Origin: Dryomyza anilis
Taxonomy: Eukaryota; Arthropoda; Insecta; Diptera; Dryomyzidae
Length of the DNA stretch: 64,000 bases
NCBI GenBank assembly: GCA_951804985.1
Contig: OX638133.1
Coordinates: 72,360,367 to 72,424,366, forward strand
Direction: 5' to 3'
In this document: piece by piece, positions 22,090-34,621 of the stretch
Layout: each line of letters starts with the position of its first letter
Numbering within the stretch: position 1 is the first letter of the stretch
The notes under the pieces: model-generated
The model's input: only the letters and a program-made list of their open reading frames with translations
Databases searched by the model: none
Told to the model about the DNA's origin: nothing
Translations under genes and position numbers: made by a program

Positions 22090-23880
22090 AAGATTGTTAG
22101 TAGATTGTTGCAGAAATTGATAAATACAGGGTGTTTGGTTCTTCGATATCAAAAATTTAGGTTGTCATTCTATGACTTAAAAAAATAAGAAAATATCAAA
22201 TAAAAAAATGGCTAATTTTACACTCAGTTCAAGATAAAGGGTGCTTAAGATATGCATATTTCTGACACAAGCTAGTCAAAAAAAAATGGTTATAAAGAAT
22301 AATCTGTTGATAAATTAATAACTCATGTTTTAGAAAATTAAATTACCTTCCCAATGGTATATCACATCTTCGAACCCCATGATTTTTTTCTTTTTTAAAA
22401 CGTACGTAAAGTTGAAATTTTCAAAAATAAAAATATTAATTTTTACTTTGCCATTGAATTTCTTAAAATTTCGTTATCGATGACACCGTTTTTTCTAATT
22501 TATAATGATAGACCAGTTCATTCCCATTTTTTATAAAATAATAACAAGTTCGTAACAAAAATAGAAATTTTTTATGGAAAATGAAAGGATTTTTTACTCT
22601 GATTTTTATTTTCATATTATTATTTCAAATTGTTGTGAATTTGTCCTATGTAAATGGCACATATTTTACATAAAATAATTCAAAGGAAAACAATAATTGT
22701 ACAGTTGAATAATTTTCTGTTACGAGTTTGACAAACACAAGCAAAAATTGAGTTTATTGTACTTAATCCCCAACTAATATTAAATAACCTCCAAACATTA
22801 GGAAATAGCCACACAAAAAGAATGAAATAACACCCAAAATTAAATGAAATAACTTCAAACAAATTTTTCGTTTAGGATTTTATTTTATTGTGGCTTATTT
22901 CATTATGAGATAATTCTCAAAGGTAAAATAAAATAGCATAAAAAATGGAGTCGTATGAAAACACCCACATAATTAACACAGCAAACCAAACGATATTTTA
23001 TCGATATCGACAAGTTATCGTTTATTGGCCAAAATTTTCGTTTTCGATAATCTATAATGATACGAAAACGATGGGGTTCTCAATAAAAACGAACCCATCC
23101 AAGATGATATCTTTTTTTGTCGTTATGGATATCGATAATTATATAAATTTAAACAGAAATTAAACAAATTTCATTTAATTTTTTTTTCAAACAGATTGAT
23201 CGTGTTAAGTGATTTTTGTGATACTGAATTCTAATAGTTGAAATAGTAAAGTTAACATGAATATCTGTTTAATTTATAGAATTGTTGTTGTTTTCCATAG
23301 TTAAAAGTATCATGTAAAATTAACATGAGTCTGTTCAACAAATTATCTGTCAAAATTCTCTGAGTGTATTCAAATAGTTTTAATTTTCGATAAACAAATT
23401 TTATTTGAACAGAATATTTTGTATATTGTCGTAAAATCTAAAGAACACATAATTCAATTTCAAAATATATTGAATTTCACATCGAACATTTATCATAATT
23501 TCATCGAATTCAAAATTATCGTTGGAGGTTATTTTTTTTTTTTGGGACTATTTCATTTGGGAGTTATTCTATATACCTTTTATTTTGGGAATTATTTCAT
23601 TGTTTTATTTTTGGGGGATAACTATTTTTTTTTTTTGATTTATTTCATTTGGCGTTATTTTATTAAAGGCTATATGGTACCGCACATTTATCGAAGCATC
23701 GAAATATAGGTTCAGAAAAATAAAGGTTTCTAAACCGAATAAACACTATTTTTAAAGAGTTTACAGTGGTATAAGTAACTCTAATCTTATCTAAGTTATA
23801 CAAATTAGAAATGTTATAATTGTTTTGTTTAATTTAAAATTAAAAAAATACGTTTTAGTAATTGAAAGAACAAATATAAG
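22090..23880. other. AT-rich intergenic DNA with inverted 'GAAATAAC' motifs
   Basis: No gene. Words like 'aaatgaaataac' and 'cacccaaaatt' recur at 22750-22870; their reverse complements ('ttatttcatttggg', 'tgggaattatttcat') recur at 23520-23660. This points to an old fold-back element around 22740-23670, too diverged to set ends. Confidence 0.45.
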
Positions 23881-23911
23881 TTATATAATTTTAAAAGTAT
23901 TATGCAATAGC

Positions 23912-25463
23912 TTAAAGAGGTTCCACTTTTAAATGAATACCACCCTCTGCCGCCAGCAGTCCATTATTGACCTGGAATTTAATGGGCACAATTGTCTTAT
24001 CACAACGACTAAACCGGAAATGGCGCAATAACAATGTCAGACCCACTTGAGTCTGCATCATACCAAATCGCATGCCAATGCAATTGCGTGGACCCTCGCC
24101 GAACGGTAAATAGGCGGCGACATGACGCTTTTGGATCTGATCCGGCGTAAAACGTAATGGATCGAAGGCCATAGGATTTGGATAATATTCAGGATCATGG
24201 TGTATAGCTTCGACGGGAATAAATGTAGTCACATTTTTAGGTATAACGTAGTTCAGATTCATTGTTTGATAATTTGCGGTCGACTTGCGCATAAGTATTG
24301 AGAGAACTGGATATTTGCGTAGAGTTTCTGAAATAATGAAAAATACAATAAATAGCACTTGAGCACATATAACTTATTTGAATACCTTTGATAACCATGT
24401 CCATGTAGGGCATGTTTTTCATGCACTCATAGTCGTATTCATTATTATGTTGCTCCATAATTGTGTGTACTTCTTGACGTAAATTCTCCTGAATTTCCGG
24501 ATTTAGGGCCAACTCGTAGAGAGCGAATGACATGGTCGCCGCCGATGTCTCAAAGCCGCCCACAAAGAAGACAAACGTCTGTGCCGCAATTTCCTCCACG
24601 GTTAAACCATTTAGCTCATCCTCTCGCTTCATCTCCAGCAGCAGATCCATAAAGTCATTGCGCCGTACATTATGCTGCTCCCGATATTCGACCGTTTCGC
24701 GCACTACACGTATAAAAAACTCGTGTATGTCCTGCCGTATAATGCGCATGCCTAGGCGACGTGACAAACGCGGAAAAGCCATTATCAGTCCTTCGATAAA
24801 CTGATTGTGTCGGTGGGCTTTAGAAATGTCTTTGCCGTGACGCCTGAATTCTGCATCGGGATCTGTGAGACTATTGCAATCGATACCAAAGGCACAGGTG
24901 CCAATCACATCGGTTGTATAACGTGCACATAAATCATTGATCTCCACGGTTGACTGTTCTGTAATCAACTCTCCGAAGACGCGCACAAATTCGACGCCCA
25001 CACGCACCACGGTCGGCAACATGAATCGCATGCGTCCCGATGTAAATGTGGGCGAGAGTTTTTGACGCATTTGTCGCCACTTGGGTCCATCCAGTGAGAA
25101 CAGATGACCCGTCAGTGGGTCATCTTTCTCATTGTAGTAGATGCCACGGTCAGAGAACTTATTGAAATCACGCATCAGCACCGCTTTGATCAAATCCAAA
25201 TCGAGCAGCAATACCGAAGGTATATAGAAAAAATACATGCCAATAAATGGACCAACGTCTTTATATTTTTTGTATAGCCCAGCAACCATATCTTTAAGGT
25301 GCAGTTTTTCCTTGGCTACATCGTTCATAGAACCATATATTGGATGTGGCTTGTCATGTGGAATACGGCGTCTCAACCAGAATTGCTGCTGGTTGCGCAC
25401 ATAGTACAGCACGTAGGCCAATAATGCGATAATCACGGCTACCAGAGTCCAGAATACGCCCAT
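23912..25463 (-). CDS. Cytochrome P450, CYP6-type, gene 2 (two exons)
   Basis: Predicted ER monooxygenase, 497 residues. Exon 1 is 25463-24386 and exon 2 is 24327-23912, with a 58-bp GT-AG intron splitting the Glu codon of 'ETLR' (360-363). I start at the ATG at 25463, where a typical anchor begins ('MGVFWTLVAVIIALLAYVLY'); the frame continues 28 codons upstream to another ATG (25547), a less likely start. Features: 'WRQMRQK' C-helix, I-helix 'GGFETS' (Gly where others have Ala), 'PLRF' in place of PERF, and 'FGEGPRNCIG' with axial Cys442. Closest relatives here are gene 5 and the pseudogene at 34.6 kb. Detoxification is the likely role by family; the substrate is not readable from sequence. 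Confidence 0.95.
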
Positions 25464-25626
25464 ATTGTTTTCGAAGATACGACACGACACGAGAAGTGCA
25501 ATGTTTTTATTTGGAACCTCAAATGTATACTGAGCTTGAGAAATCATTTTGTTATTGTGTTTACTGTGCTTTGTTTATCAAAAAAAGCTTTATGTGGACA
25601 CCTTACACTCATGTTAAGTGAAAGTA

Positions 25627-26894
25627 CACAGAAAAAAATATATGTGTAAATATAGCAAACAATTTGATCAATACAATTAATTTTTAATTGATTCATCGCA
25701 TTTAATTGAATTGATTGAATATTTAATCATATTAATTAATAAATTAAGTGAAAACAAAAAGTTATATCAAAATCAATAGGCAGTGCATTAAAACAGTACA
25801 ACAAAAATCAATACAATTAAATGATTTGCTGAAATGACTATGGAATTATTTGTATTGATTAAATATTTATCATCTTAATTAATAAATAAACAAAAGTTAC
25901 ATCAAAACAATTAAAAATTTGCTGAAACGACTATTACATTAATTAAGGTTTTTCGATGTACTCTATTGGAAGAGAGCCGGCATCAAACTGACTGAAGCCC
26001 AGGTCGTGGCTAAATTCTATTGAGAGCGTTTTGAATTGACCACAACAAATTGAAAACTTAACACCGTCAGAAACATCGGTAGTTGGTAGTCAAGCACGGT
26101 ATGTGTTCGGCTTCTGAACCACACAACGATTACTAGTCTAAATTGCAATTTTGCATGTTCTATTTTAGAACACACTTGGTTGCAAAAATGACGAGTGGTA
26201 CAGAAGATTGGTAGAATTATTCCCATTTGGTATATGCCAAGATATACACTTATAGAGCTTCATGATCCTCTAAGTGTGTCGTCAATAATGGTGATGACGG
26301 CATTGGTTGCATATTTAATTATAATTCCAGCAAAAGTATATGTTTTGTACTTTCACAAGAATTTATAACATTCTTTTTTAATTAACTGAATGAGAATTAT
26401 AAAGACTGCGAAGATAATAAAAATACTGTTAAAACGTCGACCATACCAATTGAATAGTTTGCTATTTATGCAAAGTCCTTAATTGGTATATTTTTGGAAG
26501 CAATTCACATTTTTAGCAAATGTGTTTGAGAAATACATTAAAATTCGTTGCTAGACCAGTTAATATTACACAATTATTTATGATTACTGTATTTACGTCG
26601 ATGATTTTTTTTTGTGTATATTTTTTGATCTAATACGTAAAAACGCTTTAAATAAATTATGGTTGTTTTGATGACATATAGTTTAGTAAGTGATAAACAG
26701 AGAGTTTTAAATTAGAGAGAGAAATACTATTAACATTCATATATTCAGGAGGACTTAAATCTTCGTAAAGTTCGATGGATAATAATATTCTTATATGCAA
26801 TAATTCGTATAAGAAATTAATTATATTAATAGCATTAACTATTGTTATCAATTAATTTCAGATGCTATATTTACGTTCATTATTTTTTTCTGTG
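25627..26894. mobile_element. TA-flanked transposon with CACAGAAAAAAAT ends
   Basis: Perfect inverted ends CACAGAAAAAAAT (starting 25627) and ATTTTTTTCTGTG (ending 26894), each next to TA, as for Tc1/mariner-type non-autonomous elements. The inside is AT-rich without a transposase. At 1.27 kb it is long for such a pair, so two separate small elements are also possible. It lies just upstream of P450 gene 2. Confidence 0.55.
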
Positions 26895-27139
26895 TAGACC
26901 GACTATAATTATATTCTATTTATATATTTTTACTTATCTTAATTTTGCAACAACTGCTTGTGTACAACTTTGTTATATATACTAACGAAAACTATGTTAT
27001 CTCTGTTATCTGTCATTTGTCTGCTAATCAAAACATTGAAATATGTTAACCTAAGACCTTGATCAAGGACAGCATGACTGCTTAATAGTTTGATAAAATA
27101 TATCGCTCATTTACTACAAGACTGTCAGAAAACGCGTTT

Positions 27140-27345
27140 AAAGTTTTCAATTGACTCTCACCCTGCAAATGAAATGTATGGGACTTATGAAATTAGGTAA
27201 TGGCATATTCTCTTCTCAAGCGGCGAGTATACAAGATATGAATACGAAATTTGTACACACAATGAAGCATGCTATAACGGATAATGCTGCATCATTAACT
27301 CAAAAATCGCGTTTTTTGAGTTATGCCGCTCTTGTAGTAAATTAG
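27140..27345 (+). pseudogene. Possible hAT transposase scrap
   Basis: A 64-codon open frame contains 'HTMKHAITDNAASLTQ', reminiscent of the 'TDNAxN' catalytic region of hAT transposases. There is nothing else to support it and the match is short. Confidence 0.25.
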
Positions 27346-27510
27346 CGATAAAATATATTTTTTGTTACAGAAGTACATAGCGTTAACGGTGTTTTTTTAA
27401 AGATTTTTATGAATTATAATTTTCTGAATCTGAAATCTGAGTGAGTATTTATAAATTAACCTAATTTCTATATAAAATGTTGTTATATTTGTATGTAAAA
27501 TAACTACACA

Positions 27511-27725
27511 CAGAATAGAGATTTGTTGCGCCAACTAACTCTTTGCCCAACCAACTTATTCGGTTCTGTCAACCGCTTAGTCCTAGCTAAAAGAGTTAAT
27601 GTATGGACGAAAACCAATTTCAAATAGTTTTACAACACCTTCGAACTGTTTAGAACAATTTCGAGAGTGGAGTGGCTAATATTTGAAGCGAAAACTCGTT
27701 TTAACTTAATGAAGTTGGTTGTTAT
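27511..27725 (-). mobile_element. Small TA-flanked transposon with CACACAGAA ends, copy 1
   Basis: 'tacacacagaatagagattt' at 27509 opens it in minus orientation; inside are 'ccaactaactctttgcc' and 'cttattcggttctgtcaacc', shared in reverse with the copies at 47696, 56407 and 61067. The far end is unclear. Confidence 0.65.
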
Positions 27726-27729
27726 TTTA

Positions 27730-28880
27730 TATTATTTTATAACATACATGTTCAATAAATAAATATTCTGCCCTACACTCATTTTGGTGTAGTTAACATT
27801 GTAGTTTTTTTAATACATTTGGGGCTCTGAGTGTCAAATGTACTCTAGTTTTTGAGATATATCCGATTTTTCCAAAAAATTGGAAATGAACTATATCTCA
27901 AAAACGGGATTTAATTTGACAAAACTAATGCCATTTTCAGAATCAGAAACAAAAATACATCTTTGAAATGTTGCATGTATGTTATAAAATAATAAAAAAA
28001 TATATATATTGTAATATAAAAAAATAAATTTTTCATCGAAGTTTTCAACATTTAACAACATTTAAATACATAACTTCTGAACCCGTGATTTTACCACTCT
28101 AGTTAAAATTTTAAATAATAGATGAAATATCAACCTTCAGCATATATTCATTTAAAATTTTTAAAAAGGTTGCTTTTTGAGATATGTCCTTTTGAAATAC
28201 ACTTTGTTTAAAACTGACCACTAGAATTTTGTATTTTATTTTGGTACACTATAGCTTAAGTTACATTTAATTGATTAACATCATTTTTGTGAAATTTATA
28301 CAGTTTTTTCAAATTTTAAAGCACCAAAACTCTGAAACCTCACCATCCGGGAAGCTAAAATTTGCCCAATATCCTAATTTTATGTTGTTTCACCATACTT
28401 CCAATATTCATTAAATTCTGAGATGGTGCTGTCAAAATTTGTTTTTTTTTTTTGGTTGATTTGATATGTCAGAACTTTTTTGGCACAGAACATGTCTGTA
28501 AAATTTCAAAAAGATCGGAGCTCATAAAGTATTTTTTTGCCGAAAAGCGTGACGTATCTGAGTGAAATGAAAACAAAATAATAAATCGAAAAATTAAATT
28601 AAAATGTAAGTGATAATTATCATTTTCACTTCGATTACGCATATCCAGAATCTACCCCTGTAATACAAATTTCAATAATTCGGAACTAGTCCCTGGATTG
28701 ATTTTATAATCCCGAAGGTCCCGGGATTATCAAAATGATTCGGGATTGGAACCCCTAGTATACACAATAAAAAATAATAATTTTAAAATTAAGAAAAGAA
28801 AATTCTGACATTACTGTCCCAAAAAAAAAATTACGACATAACGTGAGAATTGGTTTTTGACATTTTTTCATACATAATTT
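27730..28880. other. AT-rich intergenic DNA, no gene seen
   Basis: Low complexity A/T runs and the words 'ttttgagatatatc' and 'tatatctcaaaaac' in inverted relation near 27855-27905, similar to words in the fold-back element at 18.4-19.6 kb. No ends or frames were found. Confidence 0.4.
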
Positions 28881-28894
28881 TTGGTAGATTGAAG

Positions 28895-30016
28895 CAGAGA
28901 TCGGAAATGCCCGTGTGCGTGCGCCCGCACATGCCCGTTTCTTCATATACTGACGAGCAAATTTGTTTTACGCAGACACTGCACTCGGGCATCACATATT
29001 TTTTACAACACATCCCGTCGCAACGAGTGATGCTTTGCATTATTCTCGGTACCTGCCCTCGTGCGGGCTACGAAACTAAAAACTGCAGCCCGCGCAGACG
29101 TGGAATGAGAAAATAGAGAAGCATATCGCGCAAGTGCTATGGTATTTATTTTGCGGGCAACTCCGTGCAACAGCGAAAACAGGCTGCCTCTGGCAGCACG
29201 CGCATTTTTCACAGCCAGTAAATTTTAATGGCACTGTTTTACTAGACTCGCAATGTTTTAATAATTTTTATATAAAACTATTGATAATACAGACAAGTTT
29301 GGCAATACTCAAATACACTTTTAATCGCAGTTTTATTTTGATTTATAAAAATTGTATCTTTTAATTGTTCGTTGAACAAAAAAATAAATTTAACATGAAA
29401 TCTTAATCAACATTTTTATTCAAATACAAAAATTATTATGTGCAAAAATCTATTTTAATAAAAAAGCTACATGATAGGCTTCGAAAAATAATGTATATCC
29501 TCATTTGTGAAAATTTACACTAATTTAAACTTGCACTGAAAAACTAGTACTAAATTATACTATTTTTATACACAAAATTAAAACTTCGATTAAAAGTGTA
29601 TTTGAGTATTGCCAAACTTTTCTGTATTAACGATAGTTTTATTTAAAATTTATTAAAACATTGCGCCACATAAGAATGTCATACAAGAAAAAATTAACTG
29701 GCTGTAAAAAACTGCCCCGCGTTCTGCCCGGGGCAGTCGGTTTTCGCTGTTGCACGGAGTTGCCCCGCGAAATAAATACCATAGCACTTGCGCGATATGT
29801 TTCTCTATTTTCTCATTCCACGTCTGCGTGGGCTGTAGTTTTTAGTTTCGTAGCCCGCACGAGGGCAGGTACCGAGAATAGTGCAAAGCATCACTCGTTG
29901 CGACGGGATGTGTTGTTAAAAAAATGTGGTGCCCGAGTGCAGAGTATGCGTAAACAAATTTGCTTCTCATTTACTTAAGGGCACGGGCGCGGGCGTGCGT
30001 GCAAATCCGAACTCTG
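28895..30016. mobile_element. hAT-like fold-back transposon with 8-bp target duplication
   Basis: Ends CAGAGATCGGAAATGC and GCAAATCCGAACTCTG are inverted. The flanking 8-bp repeat GATTGAAG is exact (28887-28894 and 30017-30024), the hAT signature. Most of the element is two inverted arms of roughly 430-450 bp around a ~230-bp AT-rich centre; arm landmarks are 'gagtgatgctttgca', 'ggtacctgccctcgtgcggg' and 'caatactcaaatacactttt'. The arms are strikingly GC-rich for this window. No transposase; the arms can encode only short mirror open frames. Confidence 0.9.
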
Positions 30017-30031
30017 GATTGAAGTTAGTTA

Positions 30032-30441
30032 CACTGAGGGAAAAAAGTAATAAAATTAAATAAAAAAGTAACAAATTTAAATACTTTTCGACATGTTTTG
30101 TTATACCCGCAGTCTCTTTTCTTTAAATTAAATACTTTTTATTTAAATTAATTAAGTATGTAATAAATTTTGAAGTAAATACTTTTTAAATTTAAAAAAT
30201 TTTAATTTAATCACAACATCATAAACATGTCAATTAGTGTTTGTAAACTATTTATTTTATGTAAAGGATGTTAGAAACAGATAAAATTTTTTTTTTTTTT
30301 GTGTACTCTTTTCGAAATTTTTGTATCACCCATGGTGGTTCTATTGGATAGACACATGGTCACATATTACCTAAAAAATATAAATTAAATCAAATTTAAA
30401 TAAACTTTATATAATTTTATTACGTCACTTTTTTCTTAGTG
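30032..30441. mobile_element. TA-flanked MITE with CACTGAG/CTTAGTG ends
   Basis: Left end 'cactgagggaaaaaagtaat', right end 'gtcacttttttcttagtg'; both then go into 'aataaaatta' words, and each end touches TA. It starts only eight bases after the target duplication of the hAT-like element. Related fragments lie at 40618-40797, 42080-42140 and 47571-47690. Confidence 0.75.
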
Positions 30442-30709
30442 TAGGAATAGAATTTATATGATTTATATATCCCTTTTTCAGAGAGAGGTTTTCCCTCCTC
30501 CTATTAATCAATCCTCTTTTTAATGCCGTTATTGGTTTTTCGAGATCTTGTATCAAATCTGAGATATTTACAATCGACTTTGCTCTACCTCTACGCTATT
30601 TTAAATTACTTAACATTATTATTCTGCATACACTACACGGTCAAAAGTGTAGGTTCATTTTTTCAAGCATTTCCATACACGAGTATGAACTCTGGGGAAT
30701 ACACATCCG

Positions 30710-31132
30710 CTAGTAGAAATTTGCCCGATGCGCCATGGGGAAATGATCGGGTTTTCGTTGGGTAAGCCCTATTAGAGAAAATATGATCATTGCCTTTGCA
30801 TGCCCTTATCATGCTTACCATAGCAGGGTTTACATTATCTAAACAGTCAATGTTCCCGATCATAGCTACATTATTTGTTGCTCATAACGAAATTAGTATC
30901 AGGCAATGATCGAGATTAATGAGAGAAACCCTATTATGCTCGGGCTCAGACAAGGCAATTGTCGGGTAAATATTAAAATGGGGAATTGCCCGATCAGTAC
31001 ATGATCATGGCCTGAGGTCAATATGATCAGGACACTGCGTTACAAGGACATTATGTGCCTCGTCATATCCCGATCACCTCAAATAATGACATGATCACTT
31101 AATGACAATGGCCCTACCAAAATTTCTACTAG
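30710..31132. mobile_element. MITE with 13-bp perfect ends and dense GATC motifs
   Basis: CTAGTAGAAATTT at 30710 and AAATTTCTACTAG ending at 31132. The inside holds about nine GATC sites, often as 'atgatc' or 'gatcggg', far more than its surroundings. No coding capacity and no clear target duplication. Confidence 0.75.
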
Positions 31133-31899
31133 GGTCGATGTTGAGAACTAACCTCCTTCCGTATTTAGAGAGAAATAATACTGAAAATCTGACATTGCAG
31201 CAAAATAATTCAATTTTAGATAAGAGCAATGAGACTTGCTTGGCTCATGGCTAGAATCGCATAACGTGAAGGTTTTGCATTGGCCAGCCTACTCCACAGA
31301 CCGGAATTCAATATAAAATATCTCAAGAATGATGTCCCGAAAAATATTTGTTGAAAACAAGCAATGCGAAAAAAATTTCACGTTTAAAAATGGATGTGAT
31401 TGAATCTTGGGAGTCAATTGGTGAAAAAGTGCGAATAAGCTTAGTTAATAGCATGACAAAAAGAATTTTTGAGCATATTCATAATCAAGAAGACAATACT
31501 CAATATTAAAATAATATAAATTAAGTATAACTTACAATAATGTGTCATTTTGTGCTATTTATTAAAATGCATCTATAGTTATGCATCACTATGAAACAAA
31601 CTTTTATTTACCACGGTTACAAAAACAAAGATAATAGGAGAATTTCTATCAAGAAATAGTTTTTTTTGCATGAGCTTTTACCACTTTTGTTTGTTTTTAA
31701 AAACATTTTTTGGAAGCAGAGAATCGCCTAAAATAAATGGTGCTGCTATAGTTATGCACCACAGTGTATGTTTTATGAATATCTGATTTCAGAACTAGGG
31801 TATTTTAAAAATAATTCTCTTGCAGTATGTTATAACTTTTTATTTGATAATTAGTTAAAACAATTATTTTCACAATTTTATTGAAATCTGAATCATATT
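31133..31899. other. Intergenic DNA, no gene seen
   Basis: Twice contains a similar phrase ('gcatctatagttatgcatcac', 'gctgctatagttatgcaccac') near 31569 and 31742, probably from an old repeat. Confidence 0.4.
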
Positions 31900-32131
31900 T
31901 ATACCCTACACCTATGAGGTACAGGGTATATTAACTTTGTGCATATATTGTAACGCCCCTTAGGAGGCGTGTCCGGTATGGAAAAGTATATATATTCTTG
32001 ATCAGCATCACTACCCGTGTCCGTTTGGCCATGTCCATCTGTCTGTCTTTCTGTCTGTCTGTCTGTCTGTATGTATGTATGTATGTATGTATGTATGTAT
32101 GTATGTATGTATGTATGTATGTATGTATGTA

Positions 32132-32180
<49 letters not shown>

Positions 32181-32184
32181 TTCT

Positions 32185-32216
<32 letters not shown>

Positions 32217-32799
32217 TGCTGTCTTGCTTCCCGAATACAGAATAACTTGAGAAAATGAGCTAAATCGGTCAACGGACACGCCCACCTCCCATACAAGTTA
32301 CTTTTAAATAACTCTTTAGGAACTATTAACTCGAAAAGTATTCAAGATATAGTTATAAAATTTAAAACATATTGTTATAATTCACCTAAAAATATGTGAT
32401 CCAAAAATGTGCGTGAACTGCCCACTTTTTTTTTCATTATTTCCCGGATTTTCATAGTGGACATTTGATCTGCAAATTATTAAAATCAAATCTATGAAAT
32501 ATTAGCCATTCAAAATTTTAAATACAGGCTTGGTCCGCCCAATTATATATTTTTTTAATTTTTTTATTAGTTTTTTATAATTTTATTTAAATTTTTTAAT
32601 TTATGGGGATATAAGACGTAAATTTCTGATATGTGAATAACATTCTGAGTGTGGGAAGGTTCAGCATAATTAAAAACTTTAAAATTAAGGTCAAGTAAAT
32701 ATCCCACATTAGGATCCCCACCAAAGGTGTAGAGTATTCCATAGTCGGGCCCGACCGACTATAAAAATCCGCCCCATGTGACCGAACTTACCCAACTCG
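31900..32799 (-). mobile_element. DINE-1-like repeat, copy C, with expanded microsatellite
   Basis: Full-length copy on the minus strand: from 'gttgggtaagttcggtcac' (about 32799) through 'tcggtcgggcccgactat' to the '..gtgtagggtata' end at 31900. Its internal CAGACAGA tract has grown to about 175 bp of CTGT/ATGT tetranucleotides (32038-32213). Confidence 0.85.
32038..32213. repeat. Compound microsatellite (CTGT)n(ATGT)n(CTGT)n
   Basis: Three blocks of tetranucleotides with single interruptions, inside a DINE-like element. Open frames of repeating Cys-Leu-Ser-Val or Thr-Asp-Arg-Gln across it are artefacts. Confidence 0.97.
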
Positions 32800-33265
32800 T
32801 TTCATGTTAGAATGATGAACATGATTTAATGTTTTGCCTCTGGAAATCGCGTAAAAGACCAAAAACTAAAAAAGTGAGCGACACGTGTATCTTTATTTAA
32901 GTCCTTTTATTCAAATCTTTTTGATTTTTTGATTTGTAAATAACAAATTGTTTTTGTGATGGGCGATTTATTAAATTTTGTTGAAGAAATAATTCTTATT
33001 TGTTTTAATTTGTTAACTAAGAAAGCTAAAGGGATGAAATTTGGATATGTGATACTCATATATCCTTAACATACTTATTTTTTGTCGGAATTATTCATTG
33101 GCAATTTCGAAGGATATTGAAGATAGTAGTTTTAAAGGACATTATTAACATTACTTCGTCCTGATAGGATAAAATAAAATAATTCATGACATTGCCAAGA
33201 TTCTTCTCTTAGACACAAATTATCATCATAGGACATGTATAATAATAATAATAATAGTAATAATA

Positions 33266-33450
33266 AGTTGGCACTACAGTCATATAAGAACTTAGGCCGA
33301 GCTCTATCACCATTTTGAGCTGTGCGTGTTATATTTGTACTCAAAGTGTTGGGATCTACAGGTTATTATAGAAAAATGTTTCTATGAAAAGATGTTGTTA
33401 GCCCCAGCCCTTGAACCGGGGACTTTTCGCCTCGTAGTCCAACTCACTAA
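33266..33450 (-). mobile_element. tRNA-derived SINE, deleted copy C
   Basis: It keeps both ends of the family but lacks the central 'cggcgggtgagag' part, and the tRNA-like head is worn. It is preceded by a long (AAT)n tail at 33241-33265. Confidence 0.8.
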
Positions 33451-33689
33451 ATAAAATGTTCGAAAATTATTATCCTTTGTAAATTTGAAGCCCTTTTGAA
33501 AAAAACGGGATCACGAAATAAAAAACTGTAAATGCAGTTTAACTCCATTTGGAACCTAGTTTCAGACCTACATCTTCATCCTTGGTTCATGTGTAACGAA
33601 ATTTTACACTATTTATCGGAAGGTGTTATCAGAGATCAGAAATAATTATAAATCTTTATTTTCTTTTGCTTTTTCACTGCACACAAAAA

Positions 33690-34610
33690 AATAATTGCTT
33701 GACGTGCAGTTGTTTCAACGAATATTCATTTGCATCTACCAAATTTAGTCAGTTTCAACTGAAATTCATTTGTGGTAAACAATAGTATGAAGCGTAACCA
33801 ACTATTAGTTGAAGCAACTGCAACATTGATTGGGGAAACAAACTTTTTATCCATTTTCAATTTGTTTGTTTCCATTGCCACGGCAACTAAATTCAAAATG
33901 AGACCTAACCAATATTTAGTTGATTTAACAGATAGCTATATAACATTAAGTTGTAGCAACCAATATTTATTTGATTCAACTGTGAAATCAGTTGTCTTGT
34001 ATAATAGCGATGCCAAAGCAGGACAACACCAGTCGCGCAAGCTTTACATTTTTCACTCGTTTTGTTTTGCGGACAGCGCGTGCCACGTCTTAGTCTTAAA
34101 CAATATTTGGAATTGTTTTAAGAAGATTTCAGATTTTTTTCACTATTTTTTGTTTTGTGCTGCGGACAGTGCGTGCCACGTCTTAAACAAAATTTGGAAT
34201 TGTTTTAAGGCTTGTTCGTTTTTACTGTTCGGTTTTTTCATGCTCAAATATACTTTCTTCAACCAGACACATACTATTCTACAGAGTACTTCCTATTGTG
34301 TTTCTATATGTTGTATTTATATATGCAGCCCTAGCGCTCCAACGTGTTGCAAACACGAAGTCAGCAGCACTACGAATCATCGGCTATGTTCGATCTCGGG
34401 AACGCTGTTGTGAGGCTGACTTCGTGTTTGCAACACGTTGGAGCGCTAGGTAAAATGGCCGATTTCTTATAATTAAATTGGCTACCACAACTAAACAAAT
34501 TGGTTGTGTCAATTGTATTCATTAGTTGTGTGAACTGATACGCGGTGTTGCAACAACTGAATCAGTCGAATGTTGACAGAACTAAATAAATCGGTTGGCA
34601 AAAAAAGACG
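33690..34610. mobile_element. Unclassified repeat with central hairpin and tandem duplication
   Basis: Both flanks are full of 'caaccaa..tttagttg' words, partly inverted, suggesting one element. It holds a 93-bp-period duplication (34069-34122 and 34162-34209, 'gcggacagcgcgtgccacg') and a long perfect hairpin (34330-34450). Its right side abuts the P450 pseudogene. The 213-codon open frame across it (33772-34413) shows no recognisable domain and is probably chance. Ends not established. Confidence 0.45.
34330..34450. repeat. Perfect 36-bp inverted repeat around a 49-base loop
   Basis: Arms 34330-34365 and 34415-34450 are exact reverse complements, starting 'cctagcgctccaacgtgttg'. Even the loop is more GC-rich than the surroundings. 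Transcribed, it would give a very stable hairpin. No target duplication is visible. Confidence 0.9.
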
Positions 34611-34621
34611 GTTGCCCCGGT

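Noticed and set aside
29661..29978. Arg- and Ala-rich mirrored proteins at 28850-29212 and 29661-29978
   Set aside because: They are translations of the inverted arms of the hAT-like fold-back element.
31998..32258. Open frames of repeating Cys-Leu-Ser-Val or Thr-Asp-Arg-Gln residues
   Set aside because: They are translations of the CTGT/ATGT microsatellite in a DINE-like element.
33772..34413. 213-codon open frame rich in Cys and Ser
   Set aside because: It crosses a tandem duplication and the perfect hairpin within a repeat, with no domain or promoter.
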